Source: Lethocerus indicus
Lineage: Eukaryota; Arthropoda; Insecta; Hemiptera; Belostomatidae
Length of the DNA: 64,000 nt
Reading direction: 5' to 3'
Assembly: GCA_019843655.1 (NCBI GenBank)
Contig: JACDQD010000001.1
Location: forward strand, 43,158,230 to 43,222,229
In this document: positions 1 through 11,029 of the stretch, in pieces
How the letters are laid out: each line of letters opens with the position of its first letter
How positions within the stretch are numbered: position 1 is the first letter of the stretch
Position numbers and translations under genes: made by a program
Notes under the pieces: generated by a model
What the model was told of the DNA's origin: nothing
Seen by the model: only the letters and a program-made list of their open reading frames with translations
The model's database searches: none

Positions 1-1011
1 ACATTTTAAATTGTTCGTATAAAACGGAGACGGGACAATACTGGCAGTTAGAATGTCAGAATTTTCCCCAAACTTGGAATTCGAGTTTACCTAGTACACG
101 TGGCCAGTTTGCCGGACATACCGAGAGAAATGTCGGGATAAGGAGCAATCGATTGAAGATAGTTGGATCTATTAGGTTGTTGCAAAAATAATTAGGCTTG
201 AAATTCAATAACTTGACTTAAACTCAACTTCATTATTCGAAATATGGACCAGCAAAATCAATACAATTTTACCAACGAGAAACAAGTTTATTTATTCCAG
301 AAGCATAAATCTCCTGAAGGTCCTGAAAGTGATGAACTCTTTGAATCTGAGCAGCTTTTCGATTGATGAATAAGCTGTGCCTCCAAGCTGGCGAGATGCT
401 CGAATTTTTTGAAAGGAACCAACGTTGTATGTTGCATTCATCACACACCATATTCGCCCTGAACACCACTGATATTCCGAGCGGTCGAGTTTAATACGTT
501 TAAGTAAATATGACGAAAATCTTTCTTCGACGTCTTTTCATTGTAAAGTATTGCGTTTAGACTGAATTAAATGTTTGTTAGAATTGAGGATGAGAAAGAG
601 GATGAGAAAAGCTTTCATAACATATATAATAATAGATGAAACAACATTTGTTTAAATTCCTAGTCTGTGTGTACAAGTCAAGGAAAATCCTGCTTTATTT
701 TTGCAATAACCTAACATTTAACTTAATGTTATACGTATTTTAAATACCCTATAAGCCCATATAATATTATAAATATAATATTATAAACTGTAACAGATAC
801 CCTGTAGACATTTAAAGAAATAAAGTTAAGTGTGCGTGTTTGAGTAACAAATTCATTAAATTTGTTCCGAGACATCGCGAGGTGTTTAGAATTTGTAGGG
901 ACGACTCGAGATAATCGGTAAATTTACCGACATTATATTTCACCGATAAAATCGCGGCTGTTTGGACTAAAACTTGGGCAGAAATTAATATCTCTAGTCG
1001 TCCTTTTTCAG
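1..1011. other. Presumed intron of FPPS-like gene
   Basis: No exon recognised. A short direct repeat of a tataatatta type lies around 760-790. The acceptor CAG at 1009-1011 ends this stretch. The preceding FPPS exon, expected to encode the helix before AGIEDQ, is not seen here, so it probably lies left of the window. Confidence 0.5.
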
Positions 1012-2983
1012 GCCGGCATCGAAGATCAGGAGGTTTACCGGCAGGCGAAAACGATACTGCAGGAAATGGGCTATTTGTATCAAACTCAGGTAAAACAGTT
1101 TTAATAACTTATATATAGAATTATAATTCTGATATTGCTATATTCGGATTCGTTACATACCTTCTGTTACGCCTTCATAATGTTCGAGGAAATATAAAGT
1201 TTCCTAGACTCATCGACACATCTTTCGTCGTCCCGCTTATAATTATATACGCGGTAAATATCTAAATAATAATAATAATGAATAAAACCGTGACAATAAA
1301 TAACATTTAAAAAAAGGGGAAAACCATTTCTCCATTATGCTCTATTTGTTACTAGTGATACTTCAACATCTGATTATATGTTATACTTCTGGCAATAAAA
1401 CGTTTAAAATGAATGTTAAAGTCAGAAGCGGAAAATAATTAAACAGTATTTGGGCTTTTATTTTTATCACGAACCTAGGAAGGAGTGAGTCTTAACTGGA
1501 AAATTGGAAAATTCCACTCTTAACCCGTAATCAATGCAATAAATTTTATCTGTCTGTTCGTTTGCGAAGAGGGACTACGTCGACTGTTACGGAAGCGGTA
1601 CTGGGAGCAGCATCGAGGAAGGGAAATGCACGTGGATGGCCGTGGTCGCTCTCCAACGAATTTCAGACACGCAGAGGCAGCTATTCGTGGTAAATATTTC
1701 CCGTTCCCACATATTTTAGCGGAACGAGTTTTTAATTTAACCACCGGCGAAAGTAATTTCAAAATCGTTCGGATAAAAAAGGATGAGCTAATCGGGAAAG
1801 TGGACTAGCCCGACCTCTAGTCGAGATCCGGTCGAATATCGGAGTGAAAAAAATGAAACTCCTAAAACTTATTTTAGACTGGTTTAGTTTTAGACCTTTT
1901 GAGTGTAAGGAATCAAGGAAAAGCCTTGAAACAATTCTCGACTGGCTCATTTCAATTCTCCACGGGTATTTATTCGTTTTTATTCGGAACACGGTCAATT
2001 GTGATCTATTCGTAATATTTGGAATACCCGTTTACGCGCTGCGAGGGTTCGGAATACAGCATTTTTCTCGGTTAGCTACACCGGTTTCGGCTGCACGCGC
2101 GCTGTCATTTCTGGCGCATTTCGGGGCATCCTGTCTGCATGGTACAAGTGACAGAAGATGAAGGAAAAATACGGCATTATTAATATTTATTTATTACGAA
2201 ACTGAGGAGTCTTCTATTTAAAATGCGTTGGAAATAATGTCTTAAATTTTAGTTTATAATACCTTTCGCTAACAAGGCTTAGAGTAACAGTGTAGTAACA
2301 CGATTCTTCATCGATAGCCGGCACGGATAAGCGGCTCATAAGCTTCACGGAAGACGAGATGCAGACAATCCAAAATATATTAATTAACCCTCGGTTAAAT
2401 AACCCTCGGTTATCAGGGGTTGACCCCTGGCTATTCTGGCATTTTTCCTGCAATTGGAAACCGACTGAGCGAGCTCAACTGGAACGGTTGTCGCCCTTTC
2501 CTTCTGGGCCCGACTCAGGGGCCCTGTTCTCTGCCTCCGCCGTTTCCGAACTCATACTGGTTCCATCATCAGGGGCAGACTGAAGAGTGGATCAACATGG
2601 GGTCCTCTATAAAACCGAGGTTCTTCTCACGGTATTACGCGATCCTACCCGATCGAATATTACCGGGAGTTAGTGATAATTCAAGTTCTGCTTGGGATAT
2701 TATACAGTATAGCGAGAGGGTGCTGGTAGCTTACGTAATTTCCCGAAATTCCAAATAGTAATTGCCCGACGTCGTTTCGCAGGAGTGTTACGGCGAGAAG
2801 GACCCTCGAAAAGTCGCAACCGTAAGGGACATCTACAGCCTTGTCGGAGTCCGTTCAACGTACAAGAGGTTTCAAGAAATAAACAGCGAGCTCCTGTTGA
2901 CTCAGATCCAGCAAGTGTCCCGCGGGCTACCGCACAAGCTCTTCCTCAGATTCATGAAAAAATCGCAAGGATTGAACGTGTAA
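1012..2983 (+). CDS. Farnesyl diphosphate synthase-like isoprenyl synthase, C-terminal three exons (5' part outside window)
   Basis: Exons 1012-1089, 1570-1689 and 2783-2983 (stop TAA 2981-2983) join in phase 0 and encode the last 132 residues of a trans-isoprenyl diphosphate synthase. Exon 1 reads AGIEDQEVYRQAK then ILQEMGYLYQTQ, the family's helix before the second aspartate-rich motif. Exon 2 carries that motif as RDYVD where FPPS has DDxxD, followed by IEEGKCTW. Exon 3 starts ECYGEKDP and ends in the usual C-terminal helices. Relative to canonical FPPS the segment after the motif is about five residues shorter and lacks the TGK lysine. FPPS condenses IPP with DMAPP/GPP in the mevalonate pathway. 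With the first Asp replaced by Arg this copy may be a neofunctionalised terpene synthase or a decaying paralogue. The exon 2 acceptor (AAG at 1567-1569) is the only phase-compatible one I see. Upstream exons with the first aspartate motif were not found. A polyadenylation signal AATAAA lies at 3000-3005. Confidence 0.85.
2393..2700 (+). repeat. MITE-like dispersed repeat, copy A
   Basis: This intronic segment of the FPPS-like gene aligns along nearly its whole length with the reverse complement of 9495-9775. Shared blocks include CTATTC-GGCATT-TTCCTG, GGAAACC--CTGAG, GCCCTTTCCTTCTGGG, ATCATCAGGG and GATAATTCAAGTTCTG. Both ends carry the element CCTCGGTT in inverted orientation (2391-2414 and 2617-2626), suggesting terminal inverted repeats. 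No coding capacity, so a non-autonomous transposon relic. The family is not recognised. Confidence 0.6.
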
Positions 2984-3005
2984 CAAAAAGAAAATCGAAA
3001 ATAAA

Positions 3006-4398
3006 GTTTTCTAATTGATAGCCCGAGCGTGCCCTCGCAGAATGGAAGGGATTTAAATAACTGAGATCCTCGTTTTATCTAAAAAAATATATTTATACAC
3101 CGATTTAAATTTGGAAGAAACCACACATAATTCGATACCTACAACTAACGATACAAAAAAAGTTTTCACAACTAGTATAAAAAGTATAAATATTTCGAAC
3201 TAATTTGAAAAGGGATTAAATATATGTACAACCATCTTTGTTTTTAATGAGAATACACTTTCAACCTGTCAATTGGGCTAAAGTCGATGATATGTCTTTT
3301 TTATGTATAAAAAAGAAACTAAAAAACATGACTATCGTGTTACTTTTGTGCGATACTAATTCTAAAGAGCGATATTTTATTGTGATTATTGGTCGGGGGC
3401 TAGCAACCAAAATGAAGGTCCAGAATTTTTCTGATATGGATCAATTGGGACAAATATTAAAATTAGTTCAATGTATTTTCAGCGATCCTCTATAATAGAG
3501 GAACGAAGTAAAGGTAGTTCGAGAAAAATTCGAAAAAAGTTTCGCATACCAAACAAGACCCGAACACGTTACAGTTTCTTGTACGTATTTCGGTTTTTTA
3601 TATTTCATAAAATACTAGCGATTTTTGACTATAACGATTTTTGGTGCCTGTGCGAAGGGCTCTCTGTTATCGCACAAAAATAATTTTGGTCAAATTTCCA
3701 TTTTTTCGTTGGAGAAAAGTAGTCAGTTTATCATCGACAGTTTGTGCAGGGAGTGATTCCCACTTCGACCCGTGTCTCATGAGCAAATTATTCTTTTTTT
3801 ATTCTCCGACAGGAATTTATTTTCAAAACGCATCGTCCCGGACGAGATCATTTTATAAGTGATAATTAAATCGAAATAAGTCGCTTTAAAACATAGAGAC
3901 CATAACTAAGAAGAAAAAGCAGCTAGATTTAGAGAACCCGGGCTCTTCATGTCGTCGCCTTCGAACCGACTGTTTCCGAAAGAGATAAGGCATTGTGAGA
4001 ATTATGTTTATCGTATTTCGGACGATATTCGCCATTCGTATCTTATATCGTCGAATATATTTTCATCGAAATTATTTTCGTTTCTCCAAAATGAAAGGCT
4101 AAAGTTGTTTTTCCTATAGATGCGCATTCGCCCAACAGTACCGGATAGGCGGAATTTAGATCTACACCGCTACACCAGTTATATATAAAAAAGAATATTT
4201 AAATAGCGAAACGACTTCCCAAGTTCGTATTAAATTTAGGCGATATTTACTAATTCAGAAACGAAAGGTCCGAAGGCCGAATACAAAATTTCCCTCTTCA
4301 ACGCTACGAATGATACAATGCAAGCCAAACCGCAGGATAAGCTTCTACATTTAAAGGTCGAATATTTTCGTCCAGTCTAGAGTTGACCGTCGTCCGGT
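3006..4398. other. Intergenic, convergent 3' ends
   Basis: Lies between the FPPS-like stop and the stop of the minus-strand proline-rich gene. Short open frames here have no recognisable content. It probably contains both 3' untranslated regions. No repeat or RNA gene seen. Confidence 0.6.
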
Positions 4399-7300
4399 TC
4401 AAACTGAAGACAGGGCATTGGCCGCCAGTTTACTATAGCCGGAAGATATGACCACCGGGTCGGAAGAAATCGGATCGCCGTGTTCGGGTTCGGAAGCGGA
4501 AGCGTCGAGGTCGGGGCCACCTATCCTCTCTCGAAATCCGGAGTCGGGGTCTGGACGGAGCCGGATCCGGGCGAGTAGCGGTTCGGAAGCGGCGGCCGCC
4601 GGTTCCTCGTCGGCCCCTCCGTTCGAAAGCCCCTCCAAGTCCCGGCTCTGGGAGTTCGACTCGGCCACTTCGACGAATGCGGCGCTCAGCTCCCCCCGCA
4701 GCTTGCTCACGTTCCGAGTGCCGACGTCGTACATGAATATCTCCGTCCCGTCGGCCGGACCGTCATTTCGGGTCCCGCTGGAACAGAAAATCAAAATAGC
4801 GATTATAAGAAGGGAGCCGGGTGGGTGGTCGGGGTGGGGGGGTGGGGGGCGTTGGGTAGCGTCGGTCGGGGCAAGGCGGCACTCACTTGGTCACCAGCAG
4901 AACGACGGACTGCCGGTCGGCCGGGGTGGCCCGCTCCTTCTCCAACCACTTGTTGTAGTTTTCCAGGGTGGGCTCCTTGACTAAATTTTTGAGCGGCTCG
5001 CCTGCTATGAACCTGACGCCCTGCACTTGGACCGCTTTTCCAGAGCGGTCCTCTTCCCCGGCGGGGGGCGCCTCCACAAAATCGTAATCGACCGGAGCCA
5101 GCACCACGACGCTGTTGACAATCCGCCCTTTGAGCTGCGGGGCGTCCGGTATTGGAAACCGGTTGCCGCTCACTTTCAGCGGGAGGTACCTATTGTACCT
5201 GGAATCGTTGAGGACCACCGGGTCAAGACGGGTGGCGTCCTCCCTCACGTAGGTATCAGGCACCTCTCGGCCTTCCTCAGTACTGGGGTCGTATCGAACC
5301 ACCTTCATTTCTACGGCGTCTTTCCTGGGCGGGGCAGCCCCGTCGGGTCTGACGACGGCAGGCACGGGGGCGCTTCCCGCACCGTAGAAATTCTCGAGGG
5401 CCTCGGGGGGTAGGCTCTCTATCGGGATGTCTCCCACCTTGTCGTAGTCCAATATCTGGATATCGGCGTTGCCCAAAATCCCGGAGGAAAGGAGTTGTTC
5501 CCTGAGGTCGTCGGGCACTTCGTCCGGGAGGGCGGCGAGATTGGCGGCCGACTTAGCTTTGTCCTCCTCGGACGGCTCCTCAGCCTTAGTAGTTTCCTCT
5601 GTGGTTGTAGATTCGGTGGTGGTCGAACTCGCGGGACGTACGGTCGTCGGATCGGGGGAGGTGCTCGGCGCGGCGTAGACGGGCCGTCGGGTTATTGGAT
5701 TCCGGGAGGTGGCGGGGTAGGCGGGAGAGGCGCCGACACCGAACGCTTCCCGGATCCGGGCCGCTTCCGACCCGCCCGCGAAACCCTCGGTGGGCGCGAC
5801 CCGGTGAAGTTCGTGTTCTTCCGACTGCGAGATAGATTTAATTATCTGGCCTCCGTCGAAGGATTGGCCGGCGCGAGCAGCGTCGGATCCGTCGGTTCCG
5901 GGTACATAAACTCCCCGGGGCGGCACAGAAGCCCGACTCCCCGAAGCGGCATTATTTAGGGGCGGAGCGGGCGTACCGAACGGAGAAAACGCTCGGGGCG
6001 GGGCGGGCGTCGTTTGCGGGTCCGGAACCTGAGAGGGGCGGTACTGCTGGGGAGTGGTGTACTGAGCGGGCGGCCGATAGTGGTGCTGTTGGGATTGGGT
6101 GCGGTAATGTTGGGGGCGGAGCGGACCGCCGCCGGTAGTAGGGGCGGCGCTGGGGCCGGCTTCGTACGGCCGGGCAGAAAACGAGGGCTGAAGGTGGGCC
6201 GGCCGAACGGGATCGTAGGCAGGCGGTTGTCGCTGGGAGTCGGCCGGGGCCCGATCGAACTGTCCGCTATTAAACTGCTGCTGTCTCAGCGCCTGCTGTC
6301 TCAGATTCTCTCGGTGGAGCTGTTGCTTCTGCCTCTGGTACTGCTCGATCTGGGCGGGTGTCGGCGGGACCAGTTTGTGGTTGCGGGGTAGTTCTACAAA
6401 AGGGGCCTTGTGAGAGGCTATCGGCTTTTGCCGGTAGTCGGCCCCCCGCTGTGGGAAATATTCGGGACGACGGGTCGGAATTTGGGCGTCGAGGGCGGGT
6501 GGAAGCTGTCGATGCGGCACCGGGTCGGAGTAGGCGGGTTCGGGGCCGCGAGGCGCGAAGGGAGTATAGTCGGGCGTGGAGGGAACGTCGTACCTGTAGC
6601 GTAGCGGGTCGAAAGGTTGCTGGCGCTTGAACTGGTGTGAGAGGGAGGGGGGCTCGGGCCCGTAGAGGAGCTCCGGCTCCGGGGCGCCCGCTTCGTCGAG
6701 TTCCCTCCGTGCGGAGCGCAGTTCCGGCGACCCGAACGTCACCCGTAGGCCGGTGCCGTGGTAAATTTCCGAATCGGGTCTGATGACGGTCCTGAGGGTG
6801 GTGCTTGGCGGGGGCGGTGCGGGGTGGCCGTGGGGCCCGGGTAGGGGGGCGGTGTCGGTGGTGGGTCCACGATCACTCCCCCGGGCGTCAGCGCCGGTAC
6901 GGGCGGCTCGTATATCACGTCGCCGCCACCGTCTTTTCCGGGGTTGGGGTTTTTCTTGTACTTGACGTAGAAGACGTGTACGGGCTCCTTGGTTGGGGGC
7001 GGTGGCGGGGGCGTCGGGGGGGTCGCCGGGACGGGCAGACTCTCGTTTGATTCTTTGATGATGATTTCGATGATCGGTTCGGGCTGTTCGTAGTAGTGGG
7101 GTTGGGGGCGGTGGTAGGGGGCGGTGCGGTAGAGGGGCCGGCGGTCGAGGGCGTTGTCGGCCGGTTCTAGATCGGTGGAGTTGAGGCGGTACAGGGGGTC
7201 TCTCTGGGAATAGTGGGCTGGGGCCTCCAAGGGGACCAGATAGGGGGCCCCTCTCGGGCCCGGCTTACTCGAAGCGCTCCTTTTCCGCGTCCCAAATTTG

Positions 7301-7673
7301 TCCGCATCTTCCGCTCCGAGTGCCACTATGGCGCACACGCCGCTCAACACCAATATCTGAAAATGTATCCGCTCGTATAAGCCATAAATTATATTTATTG
7401 TTGAGACGAGCGTCTAGTCCGTTCTAATTAAAACGTATTATTTCTCTCCAATTGTCCGCGGCGAAGTAATTGTAAGTAAGTTTTTTCAACCGGAAATTCG
7501 AGGGTGTCGGTTAAAGTAACGCTAGATAGGCCGTCTAGTTATCGGACCGAATAAAAGTTAGGGAGCCATTAAAATTGAAAGAATAACGCCGCGTTCTTTT
7601 TTCTTTTTTAATTGCGCAATCTCGATCGAACGTAAATGATGCAATGCCGTGATGTAAGTCTACTTACCGACAT
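4399..7673 (-). CDS. Secreted proline-rich extracellular-matrix or cuticle-like protein
   Basis: Coding exons on the minus strand: 7673-7668 (ATG TCG then GTAAGT), 7356 to ~6742, continuing to 4887, and 4777-4399. Exon 1 plus exon 2 give the signal peptide MSILVLSGVCAIVALGA. The mature protein has basic and proline-rich segments, a conserved-looking block VHVFYVKYKKNPN, a Gln-rich stretch, a Thr/Glu mucin-like stretch (STTTESTTTEET), and a C-terminal block SVVLLVTN spliced to GTRNDGPADG (donor GTGAGT at 4886-4881, acceptor at 4780-4778). It is long (~940 residues) and GC-rich. The frame breaks once: the exon 2 frame ends at a TGA (6741-6739), while the second frame is open and protein-like well upstream of it (STTLRTVIRPDSEIYHG). 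A missing base in a G/C run near 6830-6860 fits better than an intron, since no phase-compatible pair was found. The exact family was not recognised. The role in cuticle or matrix is inferred from composition and signal peptide. Confidence 0.75.
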
Positions 7674-7722
7674 ACGCGGTCGAGTACATTTTTTTAAAGA
7701 GTCGCGTTGCACTCCGTTCTCA

Positions 7723-7735
7723 ATTTATAATATAT
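7723..7735 (-). promoter_or_regulatory. TATA box of the proline-rich protein gene
   Basis: On the minus strand the sequence ATATATTATAAAT lies ~50 nt upstream of the ATG at 7673, which would place the start site near 7695-7700 and leave a short leader, as is common for insect cuticle-type genes. Not experimentally supported. Confidence 0.45.
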
Positions 7736-7739
7736 CGGT

Positions 7740-9060
7740 ACGGAGGTAATGGAAACTATTTTCGTCTTAATCGAAACGAACCCAATTCGACTAGGGTTTT
7801 ATCGAGTGGGCGTTTTCGGCATTGAATTTACCGACCGGGAATAAACGGAGGAACGAGTCGTTCGGAGACGGGGGAAAGGTTGTGCAATCTTGCATTGAAA
7901 ACCGGCTACTGAGCCCACTTTCCGGTTTCCGATAAATAGTTTAGGACTCCGTCTAACTGCCGGAATAGTCGGGTCCGACATGGCCGACGACAATCGTTCG
8001 CTAATTTTCCTTACTCACGAGTGCCGATTATTTTTCGTACTTAACGCGATCGGCTGTTAAATAAAAAATTCTAATCGCAAGCTACGGAGGCTATTACAAT
8101 CACCGTGTACGCGTTTCGCAAATATTTCCTGTCGCGGCACCGAATTTTGAGGCCCTTTTCAATATTATTTTAGAAACGGAAACGAAGAGTGAGAAAACAA
8201 CGAAGGCGACCCTAAAAAGACCCGAGAGGTAGGGAATGTAAAGAAGAATGTCCGTAGGGGTTTCTAACTATGGTTAGTAACCGATTAGATAACGGGTACC
8301 TGTTTCATCCTATATCACTGCCTAGGCATTGTTCCTTAAAACGTAAGGTCGGTAAACGCAAGGGGAAAAACAGATAATCTATAGGTCCTCAGTCTATCAT
8401 AAGAAAGAATACAATTCTTATATTAAAAATTCGCCAAGATAAACTAAAACGAATAATAATCATCGGCGGCGGTGGAGACCTCTAAGGGCGCTTCCTATTT
8501 GCTAAGCCTAGTTTTATACCGATTTAAAAAGGCAACGGCGCAAACACGCTACGAACAAATCAATTCGCTCCGTTCTAGTAAAGGCTCCTGTCTCACCCAA
8601 AGATAGGCGGCAGCGTCTTTAGAATATAAATTATGTCGTATTATTAGACAGTTCTATACTACTAATTACTATTATGTAAGTAAACAGGGCTTATCTTTCA
8701 CCGAGGTTCGATTCACCATTCCGGCATTTATAATAAAAGTTACACGTAAACAAATACTATAGTGGATGAAATAAACAGATCTTTAGACGGGTGTTTATGT
8801 CGGCGGAATACCCGCAAAAATATATACTTTAAATCACGTAACTCGCACTAAACTATACCCTCGGATGGTCCTTGATCTGGCGACGGAAGTAAAGCGTCTA
8901 GGTCCAAAAATCAACGGAGACAGAAATAGGAGAATAATGAAAAACTAAAATCTTTCATACGAACCGATCTGCAGCGCATATCGAGAAAGGCACACGAGCG
9001 TTCGACAGATGTGTTGGCGACGGAGTGATGTCGGGCAGCTTTCTCGAGGATTCCTCAAAT
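7740..9060. other. Upstream/intergenic, nothing recognised
   Basis: Mixed-composition DNA with normal CpG content. The 64-aa minus-strand frame at 7799-7993 has no recognisable content. No repeats or RNA genes identified. Confidence 0.5.
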
Positions 9061-9063
9061 CGA

Positions 9064-9185
<122 letters not shown>

Positions 9186-9494
9186 GAACTACCCTTTGTA
9201 TAAATACCTATATCAATTTATGAAGTACTGGTTTGAGGAATATACAACAACAGTATAGTCGTGAGGACGACCGAATTTTGGCTGATATATGACTGGTTAC
9301 ATCTAGGTACTGGCTCAAAAATTTGGCTATGAATTGATAACAAAAGAAGAAAGCAAAAAATAAGTCAAACAAAATATGCGTTTAAAAAATATAATAATTA
9401 ACTCTAGTACTAGTATAATATAATATAATCGATGCGTGCCGCGTTTATCACTCCGAATTGCTTATGTCAAGGAAAATGTTAAATGTGAGAAGGT

Positions 9495-9775
9495 TTCCGC
9501 GGTCAGAACTTGAATTATCTGTCTCCGACTCGGGGAGTCTGGCTGGGACTCTGATAAACTATCAGTCGGACCCTGATGATTGAACTTGAAAGAGTTCCGA
9601 TTCATCGGAAGGTGGCAATACCCGAGTGAAGGCCCCAGAAGGAAAGGGCAGAAACCCTTCCAGTGGAGCTCTCAGGTGGTTTCCAAACACAGGAAGAATG
9701 CCGGAATAGTTGGCGGGGGGGGGGGGAGCTCAGCCCCTACTAACCGAGGTTCTTCCCGCAGCATTACCCGAACTT
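9495..9775 (-). repeat. MITE-like dispersed repeat, copy B (inverted relative to 2.4 kb copy)
   Basis: The reverse complement aligns with 2393-2700. One terminal segment (GGTAATGCTGCGGGAAGAACCTCGGTTA on minus, 9743-9770) resembles the inverted end of copy A. It contains a G homopolymer at about 9714-9727 absent from copy A, which may be a sequencing or slippage product. Confidence 0.6.
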
Positions 9776-9792
9776 AGTGTGCATGTTAACAT

Positions 9793-9845
9793 ACTTGCGG
9801 AATGACACCGACGAGAGACCGAAACCGGTCTCGTATGGGGCCAAA
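9793..9845 (+). repeat. Eroded Penelope-like element tail
   Basis: The segment ACCGACGA, then CCGAAACCGGTCT, then GG-CCAAATA matches the tail copy at 55,356-55,402 and the hammerhead-like segment at 15.93 kb. It forms a hairpin in which CGGTCTCGT pairs with ACGA-GACCG (two-base bulge). The catalytic core is not preserved. Confidence 0.4.
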
Positions 9846-9849
9846 TATG

Positions 9850-10500
9850 TAATTGGACGTTAACGAAGACGAGGGAAGGTAGACAAGGTCGACGGAAAAG
9901 TGGGGCGGTATGCGCGGTATTAAATCATGTAAAAACGGTTGAGGGCTAATTATTTAATTATCTAATGATATATTATGTAACTTCGTTACGTGGTCCGCTT
10001 AATTTTTTAATAAAAAAAATAATTGCGGGTTAAGTATAATTTTGCATCGACATTACATCTATAAAGAAGTTAAATATTGCAGACGGAAAACGGACGGTAT
10101 ATGTCATCAGAGCCGAGACTATTTTATCTAATTCACTTCTGTATGAGTCACTATTCAGAATCCTATTTGAGTTGCCGAATGTGAATATTTCTACCAGAAT
10201 GTGTGATTTCAAAACTTTCAATTTATTCGGTCCTAGTAAGCCTTGAGACACTAGATGGCGAGTGTGATATATTTCAAAGCCATACACTGATGGATTCTTA
10301 AGCTTTAAAAATGGAAAAATGTAAGCACACACATCTCCTAAAAACCATTCCGGCCATAAAAGCAGACGGGTTACATAAAATATAATTATTAATTAATAAA
10401 ATTTGTACAAACATGACTCGTATAAATAATTAGAATCAGGTAAATAATTAGAAGTAGTACTATTCATCAACTATCCCGTGAGTTTCACTCTAACCTCACT
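9850..10500. other. Intergenic, nothing recognised
   Basis: AT-rich, with only a 100-aa minus-strand frame (10030-10332) that shows no recognisable domain. Confidence 0.4.
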
Positions 10501-10504
10501 TCCC

Positions 10505-11010
10505 TAAAATCTGACAGATATAATTCCTAAGTTTCCTCCCTCTCGACTCAACCAGTATTCCTTGTGGAAAGCCACAAAGCGCCTCCTCGCCTATCCTACT
10601 ATGAGAAAGCTTATCTGCAAAAGCGACAGCTCTTCGGCCAGGACTGATACTGAAAAGGTAGAGGAATTCACCAAATACCTAACCACTACCTTTCAAACAC
10701 AGCCTGATATAAGCGACCCAGAACACACCAATTCAATTCTAGAATTTCTCCAATCACCGCTTCCTCTCTCCCTTCCTACTAACGCTATCCTACCCTCGGA
10801 GGTCTCCTAGATAAAACTCCCAGCACATAAAGCCCCAGGCTCCGACTTAACATAACAGAAGTACATAACATCATCAGAAGTACTGCCCCACCTTCTGAGG
10901 CGAGCCATAGTATTCTTAACCCACCTTTATAATAGTATCTTACGAACTACCTATTTCCCAATGCTATGGAAGTTCTTCCTGGTAAACTGAATCCCCAAAC
11001 AACCGGGAGA
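10505..11010 (+). pseudogene. Jockey-like non-LTR retrotransposon reverse transcriptase, 5' relic
   Basis: Read in one frame with several stops, this encodes LWKATKRLL, then SDSSSARTDTEKVEEF, then after a stop LPAHKAPGSDLT and, past another, LPHLLRRAIVFLTHLYNSIL...YFPMLWKF. This order matches the linker plus the first reverse transcriptase blocks of Jockey-clade ORF2 (the KAPG-D and FP--WK motifs). At least three stops show it is dead. The catalytic YxDD region is absent, so the copy is truncated on the 3' side. Confidence 0.75.
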
Positions 11011-11029
11011 GGAGAGGAGAAAGTTTCGA

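Noticed and set aside
6631..6742. Intron joining the two frames of the proline-rich gene (donor GTGACG at 6742, acceptor CACACCAG near 6633)
   Set aside because: The acceptor looks good, but the splice gives phase 2 into phase 0 and would break the frame.
4448..6965. Several plus-strand frames of 60-178 codons across the GC-rich gene
   Set aside because: They are antisense shadows of the long minus-strand frames; GC-rich sequence suppresses stops.
9803..9828. Hairpin ACGAGAGACCG...CGGTCTCGT as a second ribozyme
   Set aside because: The CUGANGA core is changed and stem II is missing; it is best read as a decayed copy of the Penelope-like tail.
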